Below, in pieces: positions 17,165 to 25,773 of a stretch of 64,000 nt of DNA. The notes beneath the pieces are model-generated. The model had not been told where the DNA came from, searched no databases, and saw only the letters and a program-made list of their open reading frames with translations. Position 1 is the first letter of the stretch. Each line of letters starts with the position of its first letter. Origin of the DNA: Paracoccus saliphilus (lineage in GTDB: Bacteria > Pseudomonadota > Alphaproteobacteria > Rhodobacterales > Rhodobacteraceae); contig NZ_CP067140.1 in assembly GCF_028553805.1 (NCBI RefSeq), positions 62,001 to 126,000 on the forward strand, written 5' to 3'. A program made the position numbers and the translations under genes.

Positions 17165-20097
17165 CCCGGCTTTCCGGTGGATTGATCGACCGTTCGCGCA
17201 ATCTTTCCTTCACCTTTGATGGAAAGGAATATGCTGGCCATCCGGGTGATACGCTTGCTTCGGCCCTGTTGGCTAATGACGTCCGGCTTATGGGGCGCAG
17301 TTTCAAGTATCACCGTCCGCGGGGGCTGATCGCAGCCGGCTCTGAGGAGCCCAATGCGCTGGTCGAGCTGCGCAGCGGCGCGCGGCAAGAGCCGAATACC
17401 CGCGCCACCGTGGCCGAGCTGTTCGATGGTTTGACCGCCCGAAGCCAGAACCGCATCGGCTCGCTCAGCTTCGACTTGCTGGCGATGAACGACCTTCTGT
17501 CGCCCTTCTTCGCGGCGGGGTTCTATTACAAGACCTTCATGTGGCCCCGAGCCTTCTGGGAAAAGCTGTATGAGCCCGCTATCCGCCGGGCGGCAGGGCT
17601 GGGCAGCCTGTCCATGCAGGCCGATCCGGATGCCTATGACAAGGGCTTCCTGCATTGCGACCTGCTGGTGATCGGTGGCGGTGCGGCAGGACTTGCGGCG
17701 GCACTGACGGCGGCGCGCTCGGGTGCGCAAGTTATCCTGGCCGACGAGGATGTTCGCCTTGGGGGCCGGTTGCTGGCCGAGACGCATCTATTGGGCGATG
17801 CGCCCGCCACTGAATGGGTGGCCGGGGTTGAAAAGGAACTGGCCAGTCTACCCAACCTGCGCATCATGCGCCGCACCACCGTTTTCGGGGCTTTCGATCA
17901 CGGCATCTATGGCGCGGTCGAGCGGGTTGCGGATCACCTGCCTGAACCGGGTGACAAGCCGCGTCAGACATTGTGGCGGATCACCGCCAAGCGCACGGTT
18001 CTGGCTGCAGGTGCCATCGAACGGCATATTCCCTTTGCCAATAACGATCGTCCCGGCATCATGCTGGCAGGCGCCATGCGTGCCTTTGCCAATCGTTGGG
18101 CTGTCAGCCCGGCTGATCGCGTGGCCATCTTCACCAATAACGACGACGGTCATCGTACTGCCATCGACCTTGCCGCCAAGGGAGTCGAGATCGCGGGTGT
18201 CATCGATAGCCGCACGGATGCAAAGGCCCTGGGCGACTATCCGATCTTCGCTGGTGGGTTGGTCAGCAATGCCAAGGGCCGTCTCGGCCTGACCAAGATC
18301 GAGGTCAAGCAGGACGGGCGCAGCCAGTGGATCGATTGCGGTGCGCTTGGGATTTCGGGGGGCTGGAACCCGAACCTGCACCTGGCCTCGCATCACCGTG
18401 GCCGTCCAGTCTGGGACGAGACTCTGCAAAGCTTTGTTCCGGCCAAGGACGGACCGCCGGGTCTGATTGTCGCCGGAGCTGCCAATGGTCAGGGCAGCAC
18501 TGCCGACGCCTTGCGGTCCGGTGCGGAGGCCGCCGCACAGGCGCTCTCCGAGCTGGATCTCAAGGTCGCGATGCCCGATTTGCCGCAAGCGGAGGACGCG
18601 GTATCGAAGCCGCAAGCTCTCTGGCATGTGCCGGGCAAAGGGCGTGCCTGGGTGGATTTCCAGAACGATGTGACAGTCAAGGACATCAAGCTGGCCCACC
18701 AGGAGAACATGCGCCCGGTCGAGCATCTGAAACGTTGGACCACGCTTGGCATGGCGACCGATCAGGGCAAGACGGCGAATGTGACCGCGCTGGCCGTCAT
18801 GTCGGAACTCACCGGGAAATCGATCCCCGAGACCGGCACCACGATCTTCCGCCCGCCCTATACCGGCGTTTCGCTGTCGGTCCTGGGTGGCGGCAACACG
18901 GCAGAACATTTCCGCCCCCGCCGCCTGACACCGACCCATCACTTCGCCAAATCGCAGGGTGCGGTATTCGTCGAGGTCGGGCCGTGGATGCGGGCGCAGT
19001 ATTTCCCCCGACCGGGTGAAACGCATTGGCGCGAAACTGTTGATCGCGAGGTTCTGGCCACCCGCAAGAGCGTCGGCATTTGCGATGTGACCACGCTTGG
19101 CAAGGTCGACGTGCAGGGGGCGGATGCCGGGGAGTTTCTGAACCGGCTCTATTGCAACGGCATGAAGACACTGAAGGTCGGCATGGTTCGTTACGGCCTG
19201 ATGCTGCGCGAGGATGGCATCGCTTGGGATGACGGCACATGCGCGCGACTGGCCGAGGATCATTACGTGGTCACCACCACCACCGCTCAGGCTGGCCCGA
19301 TCTATCGCCATATGGAGTTCGCCCGGCAATGCCTGTGGCCAGACATGGATGTGCAACTGATCTCGACCACGGATGCCTGGGCGCAGGTCTCGGTTGCAGG
19401 CCCGAATGCAAGGAAATTGCTGGAACGGATCGTCGACGAGGGTTTCGACATCTCGAACGAGGCGTTCCCCTTCATGGCCTGCATGAGCCTGAATGTGTGT
19501 GGAGGATTGCGTGCGAGGCTGTTCCGGATCTCTTTCTCGGGCGAATTGGCTTACGAGGTTGCGGTGCCCACGCGTTACGGCAATGCGTTGATGCAGCGGC
19601 TGATGGAAGCTGGTGAGGATCTGGGTGCGACACCTTACGGAACCGAGGCGCTTGGCGCGCTGCGGATCGAAAAGGGTCACGCGGCGGGCAACGAGCTGAA
19701 TGGCCAGACGAGCCCGCAGATGCTGGGCATGGGCCGGATGGTCTCGACCAAGAAGGACAGTATCGGCGCGGTCATGTCTCGCCGCGAGGGGTTGGCCGCG
19801 GATACGCGGCGACTGGTCGGGTTGCAGCCGGTCGACCCCGCGCAGCCGGTGGTCGCGGGGGCGCATCTGTTCACCGAGGGCGCCGCGCAGAGCATGGCTA
19901 CCGATCAGGGCTGGATCAGTTCCGTAGCTTATTCGCCGCATATTGGCGCGCATATCGGGCTGGGCTTCCTGGCTCGCGGCGACGAGCGCATGGATGAGGT
20001 GATTACCGCCGCCAATCCGCTCGACGGGCAGCAAGTCGCATTGCGCGTCGTCTCGCCCCATTTTGTCGATCCAGATGGAGGACGCCTGCGTGACTGA
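17161..20097 (+). CDS. soxA: Sarcosine oxidase alpha subunit
   Basis: Large subunit of 978 residues. Parts in order: N-terminal ferredoxin-like domain (GHPGDTLASALLAND), NAD/FAD-binding domain with VIGGGAAGLAAAL at about 169-181, a second nucleotide-binding half ending in GAANGQGSTADALRSG, and a C-terminal GcvT-like folate-binding domain (from about residue 600, with VEVGPWMRAQYF and FSGELAYEV). The last domain passes the methyl carbon to tetrahydrofolate. The start overlaps the soxD stop (ATGA). Length and domain order are normal. Confidence 0.93.
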   Translation: MTRLSGGLIDRSRNLSFTFDGKEYAGHPGDTLASALLANDVRLMGRSFKYHRPRGLIAAGSEEPNALVELRSGARQEPNTRATVAELFDGLTARSQNRIGSLSFDLLAMNDLLSPFFAAGFYYKTFMWPRAFWEKLYEPAIRRAAGLGSLSMQADPDAYDKGFLHCDLLVIGGGAAGLAAALTAARSGAQVILADEDVRLGGRLLAETHLLGDAPATEWVAGVEKELASLPNLRIMRRTTVFGAFDHGIYGAVERVADHLPEPGDKPRQTLWRITAKRTVLAAGAIERHIPFANNDRPGIMLAGAMRAFANRWAVSPADRVAIFTNNDDGHRTAIDLAAKGVEIAGVIDSRTDAKALGDYPIFAGGLVSNAKGRLGLTKIEVKQDGRSQWIDCGALGISGGWNPNLHLASHHRGRPVWDETLQSFVPAKDGPPGLIVAGAANGQGSTADALRSGAEAAAQALSELDLKVAMPDLPQAEDAVSKPQALWHVPGKGRAWVDFQNDVTVKDIKLAHQENMRPVEHLKRWTTLGMATDQGKTANVTALAVMSELTGKSIPETGTTIFRPPYTGVSLSVLGGGNTAEHFRPRRLTPTHHFAKSQGAVFVEVGPWMRAQYFPRPGETHWRETVDREVLATRKSVGICDVTTLGKVDVQGADAGEFLNRLYCNGMKTLKVGMVRYGLMLREDGIAWDDGTCARLAEDHYVVTTTTAQAGPIYRHMEFARQCLWPDMDVQLISTTDAWAQVSVAGPNARKLLERIVDEGFDISNEAFPFMACMSLNVCGGLRARLFRISFSGELAYEVAVPTRYGNALMQRLMEAGEDLGATPYGTEALGALRIEKGHAAGNELNGQTSPQMLGMGRMVSTKKDSIGAVMSRREGLAADTRRLVGLQPVDPAQPVVAGAHLFTEGAAQSMATDQGWISSVAYSPHIGAHIGLGFLARGDERMDEVITAANPLDGQQVALRVVSPHFVDPDGGRLRD

Positions 20098-20644
20098 TTT
20101 GACACCGATTACCGCCTTGGGCAGCACAACGCCGGCCGAACAGCGCTTTGGTCCGCTGCGGCTTGCCGAGAACGCCGACCTGGCGCTGGCCTCGCTGGCC
20201 CTGCGCCGGGACGTGGCGTGTCCCGCGCCTATGGGATTGGAGCTGCCCGGTCCGGGGAAATGGGTCGCAGGACACGGTGTGGCGGCCTTCTGGACTGGTC
20301 CCGATCAGTGGATGATCGAGGCCGAAGGCCGCGCCGCCGAGGATTTCGCCGCCAATCTGGCGGCCCATGCGGCAGGCTGTTCGATCACCGAGCAAACGGA
20401 TGGCTGGACCGTTTTCGAGATCGAGTCGGATAGCGGCGATGCGCCGGTCCGGGCGATGATGGAGAAGCTTGTCAATCTGGATGTGGCTGCCTTCGGTCCC
20501 GGCAGTGCCACCCGCACCGGGCTGCATCACATGAGCGTTTTCCTTATCCGCCGCGCCGAAAACAAGCTGGCCATCATGACCATGCGCAGCACCGCAAATG
20601 AACTCTGGCACGTGCTGGAGGAAACGGCGAAGGGCCTGGGCTGA
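20090..20644 (+). CDS. soxG: Sarcosine oxidase gamma subunit
   Basis: GcvT-like small subunit of heterotetrameric sarcosine oxidase, 184 residues. A GTG at 20090 is chosen because GGAGG lies just upstream and because it gives the usual N-terminus; an in-frame ATG at 20063 is possible. The gene overlaps the end of soxA by 8 bp in another frame. The stretches AAFWTGPDQWMIE and TEQTDGWTVFEI match the family. It ends the operon. Confidence 0.87.
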   Translation: MTDLTPITALGSTTPAEQRFGPLRLAENADLALASLALRRDVACPAPMGLELPGPGKWVAGHGVAAFWTGPDQWMIEAEGRAAEDFAANLAAHAAGCSITEQTDGWTVFEIESDSGDAPVRAMMEKLVNLDVAAFGPGSATRTGLHHMSVFLIRRAENKLAIMTMRSTANELWHVLEETAKGLG

Positions 20645-20782
20645 AATCTGCATTCGGCAGGTGGAACTGCCCATAACCCCAGCAAACCGGGCATCTGTCG
20701 TCCGGCTGTCTGCTTCATGTCGTAATTCTGAACCTCCGTGGTTGAAACCATTTCAGGGCTTGAAAACGTCAGCACTTGATCC

Positions 20783-21065
20783 CCTCGCGTCTTGCTGTGC
20801 AAAACTGCACGGCCTGACCGTCAGCGTCATGGACCCGACACTTCGTCCTGCGCCTTGGATGTTCTCGAAACCTGCGCTTGATACAACGGAGCTGCTCCCG
20901 ACGGTCAAGGGCGGCTCCTGCTGATCGGATAAGGCGTTCGATGTGAACGGGCTGATCGATTGGCTGGACGAGCCGCCATTTGAGCGGTTGAGAGCCCGCT
21001 GTCGTGATGCAGCCGAAAACTCCAGCCCCGGCGATCCACAATCCGAGGGCAGGGGGCACTGCACT
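20783..21065 (+). pseudogene. Decayed IS5-family transposase fragment
   Basis: In the 563-bp gap between soxG and the ArsR gene, plus-strand reading gives KLHGLTVSVMDPTLRPAP, then SDKAFDVNGLIDWLDE after an in-frame TGA, then in another frame VVMQPKTPAPAIHNPR. The order and spacing match the middle of IS5-type DDE transposases (TKLHALTD, ADKAYD, AVIPPKSNRKTPR). At least one stop and one frameshift break it, and no terminal inverted repeats were recognised. I see nothing else in 20645-21157. Confidence 0.5.
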
Positions 21066-21157
21066 TGAGTAGCTGAATGTTCTTGCCAATCAATCATCTT
21101 TAGGCTGAATTTTGCGATTACCTACCAATGCCGACCGGATTCTTGATTGACCAACTT

Positions 21158-21199
21158 ATACCCCGTCGGCTATATGTTTTCGCATAGCCGATGGGGTAT
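21158..21199. promoter_or_regulatory. 16-bp inverted repeat, probable ArsR operator
   Basis: ATACCCCGTCGGCTAT (21158-21173) and ATAGCCGATGGGGTAT (21184-21199) are inverted repeats matching at 15 of 16 positions, separated by 10 bp. The right arm ends 8 bp before the ArsR-family start codon and contains its likely ribosome-binding sequence. Such long dyads next to arsR-type genes are usually autoregulatory operators. Confidence 0.7.
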
Positions 21200-21207
21200 G
21201 GATTCGC

Positions 21208-21531
21208 ATGTCAAACGCTCAGGATGTACTTTTCAAGGCACTCGCCGATCCCACGAGACGGGCCATCTTCGAGCGCTTGTGCAGTGACGGAGAGGTCACG
21301 GTCAGCGCTTTGATTGCCCCGGCGGGGGTCTCGCAGCCGGTCGTCTCGAAACATATCCGCGCCCTGAAACAGGCGGGATTGGTGCAGGGCCGTCAGGAAG
21401 GGAGGCAGACCCATTACAGCGCACAACCGGACGCGCTCGCTCCGCTTATCGATTGGACCGCCCGGATGACCGGGTTCTGGGAAAGCCGGTTTGACGATCT
21501 GGAAGACCTATTGAAAAGGATGGATCAATGA
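21208..21531 (+). CDS. ArsR-family winged-helix repressor
   Basis: DNA-binding protein of 107 residues. The core LFKALADPTRRAIFERL and the recognition region GVSQPVVSKHIRALKQAGLV are typical of the ArsR subgroup that pairs with SRPBCC proteins. No CxC metal-binding motif of the arsenic or cadmium sensors is present (the only cysteine is in RLCSDG), so metal sensing is not indicated. It overlaps the next gene by 4 bp and is preceded by a strong inverted repeat, suggesting autorepression. Confidence 0.9.
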   Translation: MSNAQDVLFKALADPTRRAIFERLCSDGEVTVSALIAPAGVSQPVVSKHIRALKQAGLVQGRQEGRQTHYSAQPDALAPLIDWTARMTGFWESRFDDLEDLLKRMDQ

Positions 21532-21938
21532 ATGACGAATTGATCGAAACCCGTTCGATCGCGGTTGAACGGGATTTGTCTCATCCGCCGGACAAGGTAT
21601 GGCGCGCCCTGACGCAGCCACATTTGATCGAAGAGTGGCTGATGAAGAATGATTTCGAACCGACACAGGACCACAACTTCCGGCTTCATGGTGACTGGGG
21701 GACAGTCGATTGCCGTATCCGGTCGATCGAGGAACACAGGACATTGTCTTATACTTGGGATTCCGGGGATCTCAAAACTGTTGTTACATGGACGCTGACA
21801 CCAACCGATAGGGGCACCAGGTTGCGCATGGAGCAAACGGGCTTCAAGCCGGATCAGCCGCGCTACTATCACGGAGCACGGATGGGGTGGCCACGACACC
21901 TTGACGCGCTTGAACAGGTCATGACCCGGATGGATTGA
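21528..21938 (+). CDS. SRPBCC/AHSA1-domain protein
   Basis: Protein of 136 residues with the START-like hydrophobic-pocket fold related to the Aha1 C-terminal domain. Typical elements are VERDLSHPPDKVWRALTQPHLIEEWL near the N-terminus and LRMEQTGF with a C-terminal helix. Such proteins are regularly co-encoded with ArsR-type repressors, but their ligand is unknown. Translation is coupled to the repressor gene through ATGA. Confidence 0.88.
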   Translation: MNDELIETRSIAVERDLSHPPDKVWRALTQPHLIEEWLMKNDFEPTQDHNFRLHGDWGTVDCRIRSIEEHRTLSYTWDSGDLKTVVTWTLTPTDRGTRLRMEQTGFKPDQPRYYHGARMGWPRHLDALEQVMTRMD

Positions 21939-22042
21939 TCTGAACCAGTGTCACTCGCAAGAAGCTCGTAAGTTTGACCTCAATCGGCGGCGTCGAAGGT
22001 AACACCACGTTGTTTCTGGCTTATCTGCAAAGGAAGACTTCA

Positions 22043-22252
22043 ATGAATTGGAACAAATGGATTCGGCAAATTCACCGTTGGCTTTCCATCGTTTTCACGG
22101 TGGTGGTTCTTGCCATCTTCGGTGCCCTGGGCCTGGGGAAGCAGCCTGCGGAATGGGTGTATTTCCTGCCGCTGTTCCCGCTTGCCTTGTTATTTTTCAG
22201 CGGCCTGTATCTGTTTGCACTGCCTTATGTCGCAAAATCGAGCAATGGTTGA
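22043..22252 (+). CDS. Small two-helix membrane protein
   Basis: Unrecognised protein of 69 residues. AAGGAAG precedes the ATG at 22043. After an amphipathic start (MNWNKWIRQIHRWLS) come two hydrophobic segments at about 14-32 and 38-60, separated by GKQPAEW. It lies 104 bp after the SRPBCC gene, and I infer it belongs to the same operon. Confidence 0.65.
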   Translation: MNWNKWIRQIHRWLSIVFTVVVLAIFGALGLGKQPAEWVYFLPLFPLALLFFSGLYLFALPYVAKSSNG

Positions 22253-22282
22253 TCTGCGGAGCCTGACGTTACCCGTGCAGGA

Positions 22283-24571
22283 TCATACGCCACAGCCTTT
22301 GGCATCCGCATAGGCCCATATGCCCATGGGACGCATATTCATCTGGGCGCGTATGAGTGGTGCCTGCACTGTGTAAGCTGCGGGTGTACGAAAGTGGAGG
22401 CCGCGCTGCGGGCCGAGTTCTTCGGCCAAAGCGGTCAGAATGGTCTGTGCTTCATCGGTCAGGCCGTATGCGCGCATCGTTGCGGCGACCGAGTAATTGA
22501 AGCCGACAAGGATTTCGTCCCATTGCAATCCCTCTTCTCCTTGCGGTGCGTAGAGGCTGGAATCGTGAATGGCAGAAGTCATCGCCATGACCCCGCGTCC
22601 ATGTCCGGCCTCCTCGAAATTGCGGCGATAGACTTCTTTCAGCGCTCGGCGGGCATGTTCGGGTGGGCATATGTCTCCAAGCTTCAACATACGGGCCAGA
22701 CCGGGGCCATAAAGCTGCTCGGCAAAAACTGCATCGCGAAACTGGCCGGCACTGTCGACGGAATAACATGTCCCGTTCCAAAGGGCCGCGTGCCAGGATG
22801 GTTCGCCTTTGGCGCTCAGGTCGCGCCAGCGCTGTGCCTGGGTCCGATCTCCGGCGCGCAGGTAGATTTGCTCAGCCGCCCTTAACGCGGCCAGCCAGAG
22901 CCCACCGCAATAGGCACTGATCCCCTGCATGGGGATATTGTCGAAGGTTTGATCGGGGAATCCGTCATTCTCGATCACCCCGTCGCCATCCCGGTCAAAG
23001 GCGGCAAGCGCGGTCATTGCGGTGTTGATCGCGTCAACATGGGCAGCGGCACGATCCGGGTTGCGCATGACATCCCGCCAGGCGCATATGACCAGCATCG
23101 CATTCAGATCCTTCCAGCGCGCGCTGTCCTGATAGACGTAATCATTGGCGCTGAAGAAGGGATCGGCATTTGGTGCTCCCAAGTCATGTGGAGCCATGCC
23201 CATCCGCTGCCTCGCAAAGCGTTGGCGTGAGCGAAGATGAAAGCGGGGTGTCGTATCTTCAGTGACGATCTCCCTTGCGAAATCGCGCGTCACCGACGCG
23301 GCGAGCTCGGGGAAGAAGCGTGAAATCCCTGCGGACGCATAGACCCAGAGATCAAGCGTATTATAGAGAGGATAATCTGGACATTCGATAATCCCGAAAT
23401 GCGCGGGTTCGTCGTCGTTTCGAGCGGTCCAGACCGTCAAGGCATCATTGAGCGGATAAAGCTCGTTGAGTGCGAGGCTGGAGATTGCCGGGGGTGCGTC
23501 GATATCCGCTTTGGCAGTTGCGTGAAACCTGTCGATCGCGCTTATCCAGTGATCCGCTTGTCCCAATGCATGTTCGGCGATGGCCGCGGCGTTCCGGCCC
23601 TCGCGCCCCCATCTTTCGGTATAGTGACGGAAATGCTTGCGGTTCTGTCCAAAGCGGATGACCGGCATATCCCATGCAAGAACGAGTTCAGTTGTCTTGG
23701 TCTCTCCCGGCTGTAGTATCGTTTTTGCCGAAATTGCTGCGCAATGGCGGGGCGGGGGGAATTCACTGAATCCGCCGCCGCTTTGCCAGTCACCATCGAT
23801 TGGGCCGACCGAGCCATCCGCCACGAATTGTTTCCAGAAGGCAGCCCCTTCGCGTGCGGGATCGAATGCATCGCAGAGCGTTACCGACCAGCCCTGTTTC
23901 CTGACCGCTCCGATGAACATTTGTCCTTCGCCTTCGTCCGGTTCTCTGACGGTTTCGCGGAACATCTCTACACCGCATAGGTCAGGCCGCTCAAAAATCC
24001 GGTTTCGTTGCCCGGCAACTCCGGCCGCATGGCCCGGAGGGCCGAAACTGTGAAACCAGCCGATCAGGTTCAGAAAGCTGAACATGACTGCGGCCTCGGT
24101 CGGTTCGGTTCCGCGATTGGACAGGCTTGCACGAAACAATCCGACGGGCAGATCGCAATCCTCGCCAATCTCAGGTGCAATCGGAGCAATCTGCTCGATC
24201 GAAAGTGTCAAATCGCCCGAAACATACTCGTGGCGCAGTTTCGGAAACAATGCAGTATGGGTGCCTTGTGGATCGAAATGCCAGCCATCCGGTGCATCGG
24301 GACCCGCCATTCGCAAGGCTCGGGTTCCATGATCCGCATGCCACAAGGCAAAGCCGTTCTCGGGCCATTCGCCGCAATGCATGGCGCCTGCCTTCAACGA
24401 CCAGCGGAGGAAGCCGCCATTGACGCCACGGGTTATCGCGCCCGCGCCGATGCCGCCGATCGCGACACTCGTGCCCTCGCCGGCTTCGACCTGAGCAGGG
24501 ATTTTCCGGTTCTGGGGCTGGCGTGGGGTCCACGGCAAATGTGTGAACCATCCGTTTTGGTTGTCGGTCAT
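22283..24571 (-). CDS. GH116-family glycoside hydrolase
   Basis: Glycosidase of 762 residues related to non-lysosomal glucosylceramidase (GBA2) and bacterial GH116 beta-glucosidases. The N-terminal beta domain carries GIGGIGAG and NGGFLRWSLKAG. The catalytic alpha domain has FGIIECPDYPLYNTLDLW with candidate nucleophile Glu396, and FPDQTFDN with candidate acid Asp540 or Asp544, followed by GISAYCGGLWLAAL. No signal peptide is seen, so it acts in the cytoplasm on an imported glycoside. It is the third gene of the GntR-Gfo-GH116 operon. Its substrate may be a sulfoquinovosyl or glucosyl glycoside. Confidence 0.85.
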   Translation of the reverse strand: MTDNQNGWFTHLPWTPRQPQNRKIPAQVEAGEGTSVAIGGIGAGAITRGVNGGFLRWSLKAGAMHCGEWPENGFALWHADHGTRALRMAGPDAPDGWHFDPQGTHTALFPKLRHEYVSGDLTLSIEQIAPIAPEIGEDCDLPVGLFRASLSNRGTEPTEAAVMFSFLNLIGWFHSFGPPGHAAGVAGQRNRIFERPDLCGVEMFRETVREPDEGEGQMFIGAVRKQGWSVTLCDAFDPAREGAAFWKQFVADGSVGPIDGDWQSGGGFSEFPPPRHCAAISAKTILQPGETKTTELVLAWDMPVIRFGQNRKHFRHYTERWGREGRNAAAIAEHALGQADHWISAIDRFHATAKADIDAPPAISSLALNELYPLNDALTVWTARNDDEPAHFGIIECPDYPLYNTLDLWVYASAGISRFFPELAASVTRDFAREIVTEDTTPRFHLRSRQRFARQRMGMAPHDLGAPNADPFFSANDYVYQDSARWKDLNAMLVICAWRDVMRNPDRAAAHVDAINTAMTALAAFDRDGDGVIENDGFPDQTFDNIPMQGISAYCGGLWLAALRAAEQIYLRAGDRTQAQRWRDLSAKGEPSWHAALWNGTCYSVDSAGQFRDAVFAEQLYGPGLARMLKLGDICPPEHARRALKEVYRRNFEEAGHGRGVMAMTSAIHDSSLYAPQGEEGLQWDEILVGFNYSVAATMRAYGLTDEAQTILTALAEELGPQRGLHFRTPAAYTVQAPLIRAQMNMRPMGIWAYADAKGCGV

Positions 24572-24635
24572 GACGATCCTCCCTTGGCTCCCTTACCGGG
24601 AGCTCGCTGCTGTCTCGCACCGGCATATCTTTGCG

Positions 24636-25766
24636 TTACGAGCAGAGTTCCGGGATCTCTGGCCTGACGCTCAGATTCATATCGATGGCCTTGCCGCTCG
24701 CTGCGGATTCCTGTGCGGCTAGACCCATCAATACGGCTTTCATGCCGTCTTCGACGGTTACCTCGATAGGTTGATGTCCCAACAGCGCAGCCTTGAATTT
24801 CTGATGTTGGTAAAAGGTAGAGCCGTTGTGATCCCCTGCCTCGAGCAGGGCCGGATCGACCGGGATCTCGATGGCAACCGGCCCCATCGGTGCACGCGGG
24901 CTCTCGATCAGTTGCGCGGTGGGCGGTGGGCCCAGATGCTCGGGCCAAAAGCGTCCGGGGCCGGGAACCAGCGCCTCGATCTTGCCGGATGGCCCGACGG
25001 CCGAGATTTCTTCCTGGTAGCGTGAGCCTTCCGCGAACATGCACAGTTCCAGCATCGCCCGCGCTCCATTGGCGAAATCCACGATGACATAGGCGTTGTC
25101 CCAGATATCGGGCGTTCGTCCGTCATATGCCTCGTCGAAATGATTGACCGCCTGTCCGGCGCTGGCCATCACCCGCACCGGTTCGGACCGGATCGCCAGC
25201 CGCATCAGGTCGAAGAAATGGCAGCATTTCTCTACCAACGTGCCGCCCGAGCTGTAATTGAAGCGGTTCCAGGCGCCGACCTTGTTCAGGAAGGGAAAGC
25301 GATGTTCGCGGATGGTCAGCATTCTCAGCCCGCCAGTTGCCTCGTCGAGCCGTTCAAGGAAGCGCGCTATGGGCGGCATGTAGCGATATTCCATCGCCAC
25401 CCAAATGGGCGCGCTGTAATCGCTCATCAGCTTTTCGATGCGGGGCCGATCTTCCGGGTGGATGAAAAGCGGCTTCTCGACCAGAACCGGTAGGGGTCGG
25501 TGATGCGCTATCTGTTCCAGCTGCCCGATATGCGCCATGTTGGGCGAGGCGATGACGATGCAATCCAGCGCTTCGATATTCAGCAATGCCTCGGTCGAAT
25601 CGACAAGTGCGGCTTCGGGTGCGATCTCGGTGGCGGCCAAGCGCATCTTGTGATCGGGTTCGAAGATTACCGCGATGCGCGTATCCGGTAGGAGCTTGAT
25701 GTTCCGCAGATGCTCTCGCCCCATCATTCCGCAGCCGATAATGCCGTAATTCACAGTTTGAGCCAT
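24636..25766 (-). CDS. Gfo/Idh/MocA family NAD-dependent protein
   Basis: Protein of 376 residues with an N-terminal Rossmann fold (YGIIGCGMMGREH), the conserved lysine in VLVEKPLF, and a C-terminal domain with SSGGTLVEKCCHFFDLMRL. The ATG at 25766 lies 7 bp after the GntR stop; an upstream in-frame ATG at 25937 would overlap that gene and is rejected. Most relatives are sugar dehydrogenases, but some families of this fold are NAD-dependent glycosidases (GH109, GH188). Given the monooxygenase genes next door, a sulfoquinovosidase role is a real possibility. Function is not fixed by sequence. Confidence 0.85.
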   Translation of the reverse strand: MAQTVNYGIIGCGMMGREHLRNIKLLPDTRIAVIFEPDHKMRLAATEIAPEAALVDSTEALLNIEALDCIVIASPNMAHIGQLEQIAHHRPLPVLVEKPLFIHPEDRPRIEKLMSDYSAPIWVAMEYRYMPPIARFLERLDEATGGLRMLTIREHRFPFLNKVGAWNRFNYSSGGTLVEKCCHFFDLMRLAIRSEPVRVMASAGQAVNHFDEAYDGRTPDIWDNAYVIVDFANGARAMLELCMFAEGSRYQEEISAVGPSGKIEALVPGPGRFWPEHLGPPPTAQLIESPRAPMGPVAIEIPVDPALLEAGDHNGSTFYQHQKFKAALLGHQPIEVTVEDGMKAVLMGLAAQESAASGKAIDMNLSVRPEIPELCS

Positions 25767-25773
25767 CTTGATC

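Noticed and set aside
17848..20127. 759-codon minus-strand frame opposite soxA
   Set aside because: Shadow of soxA; no start context and no domain.
20753..21097. Minus-strand frame of 114 codons between soxG and the ArsR gene
   Set aside because: It runs antisense to the transposase remnant, and its residues match no known pattern.
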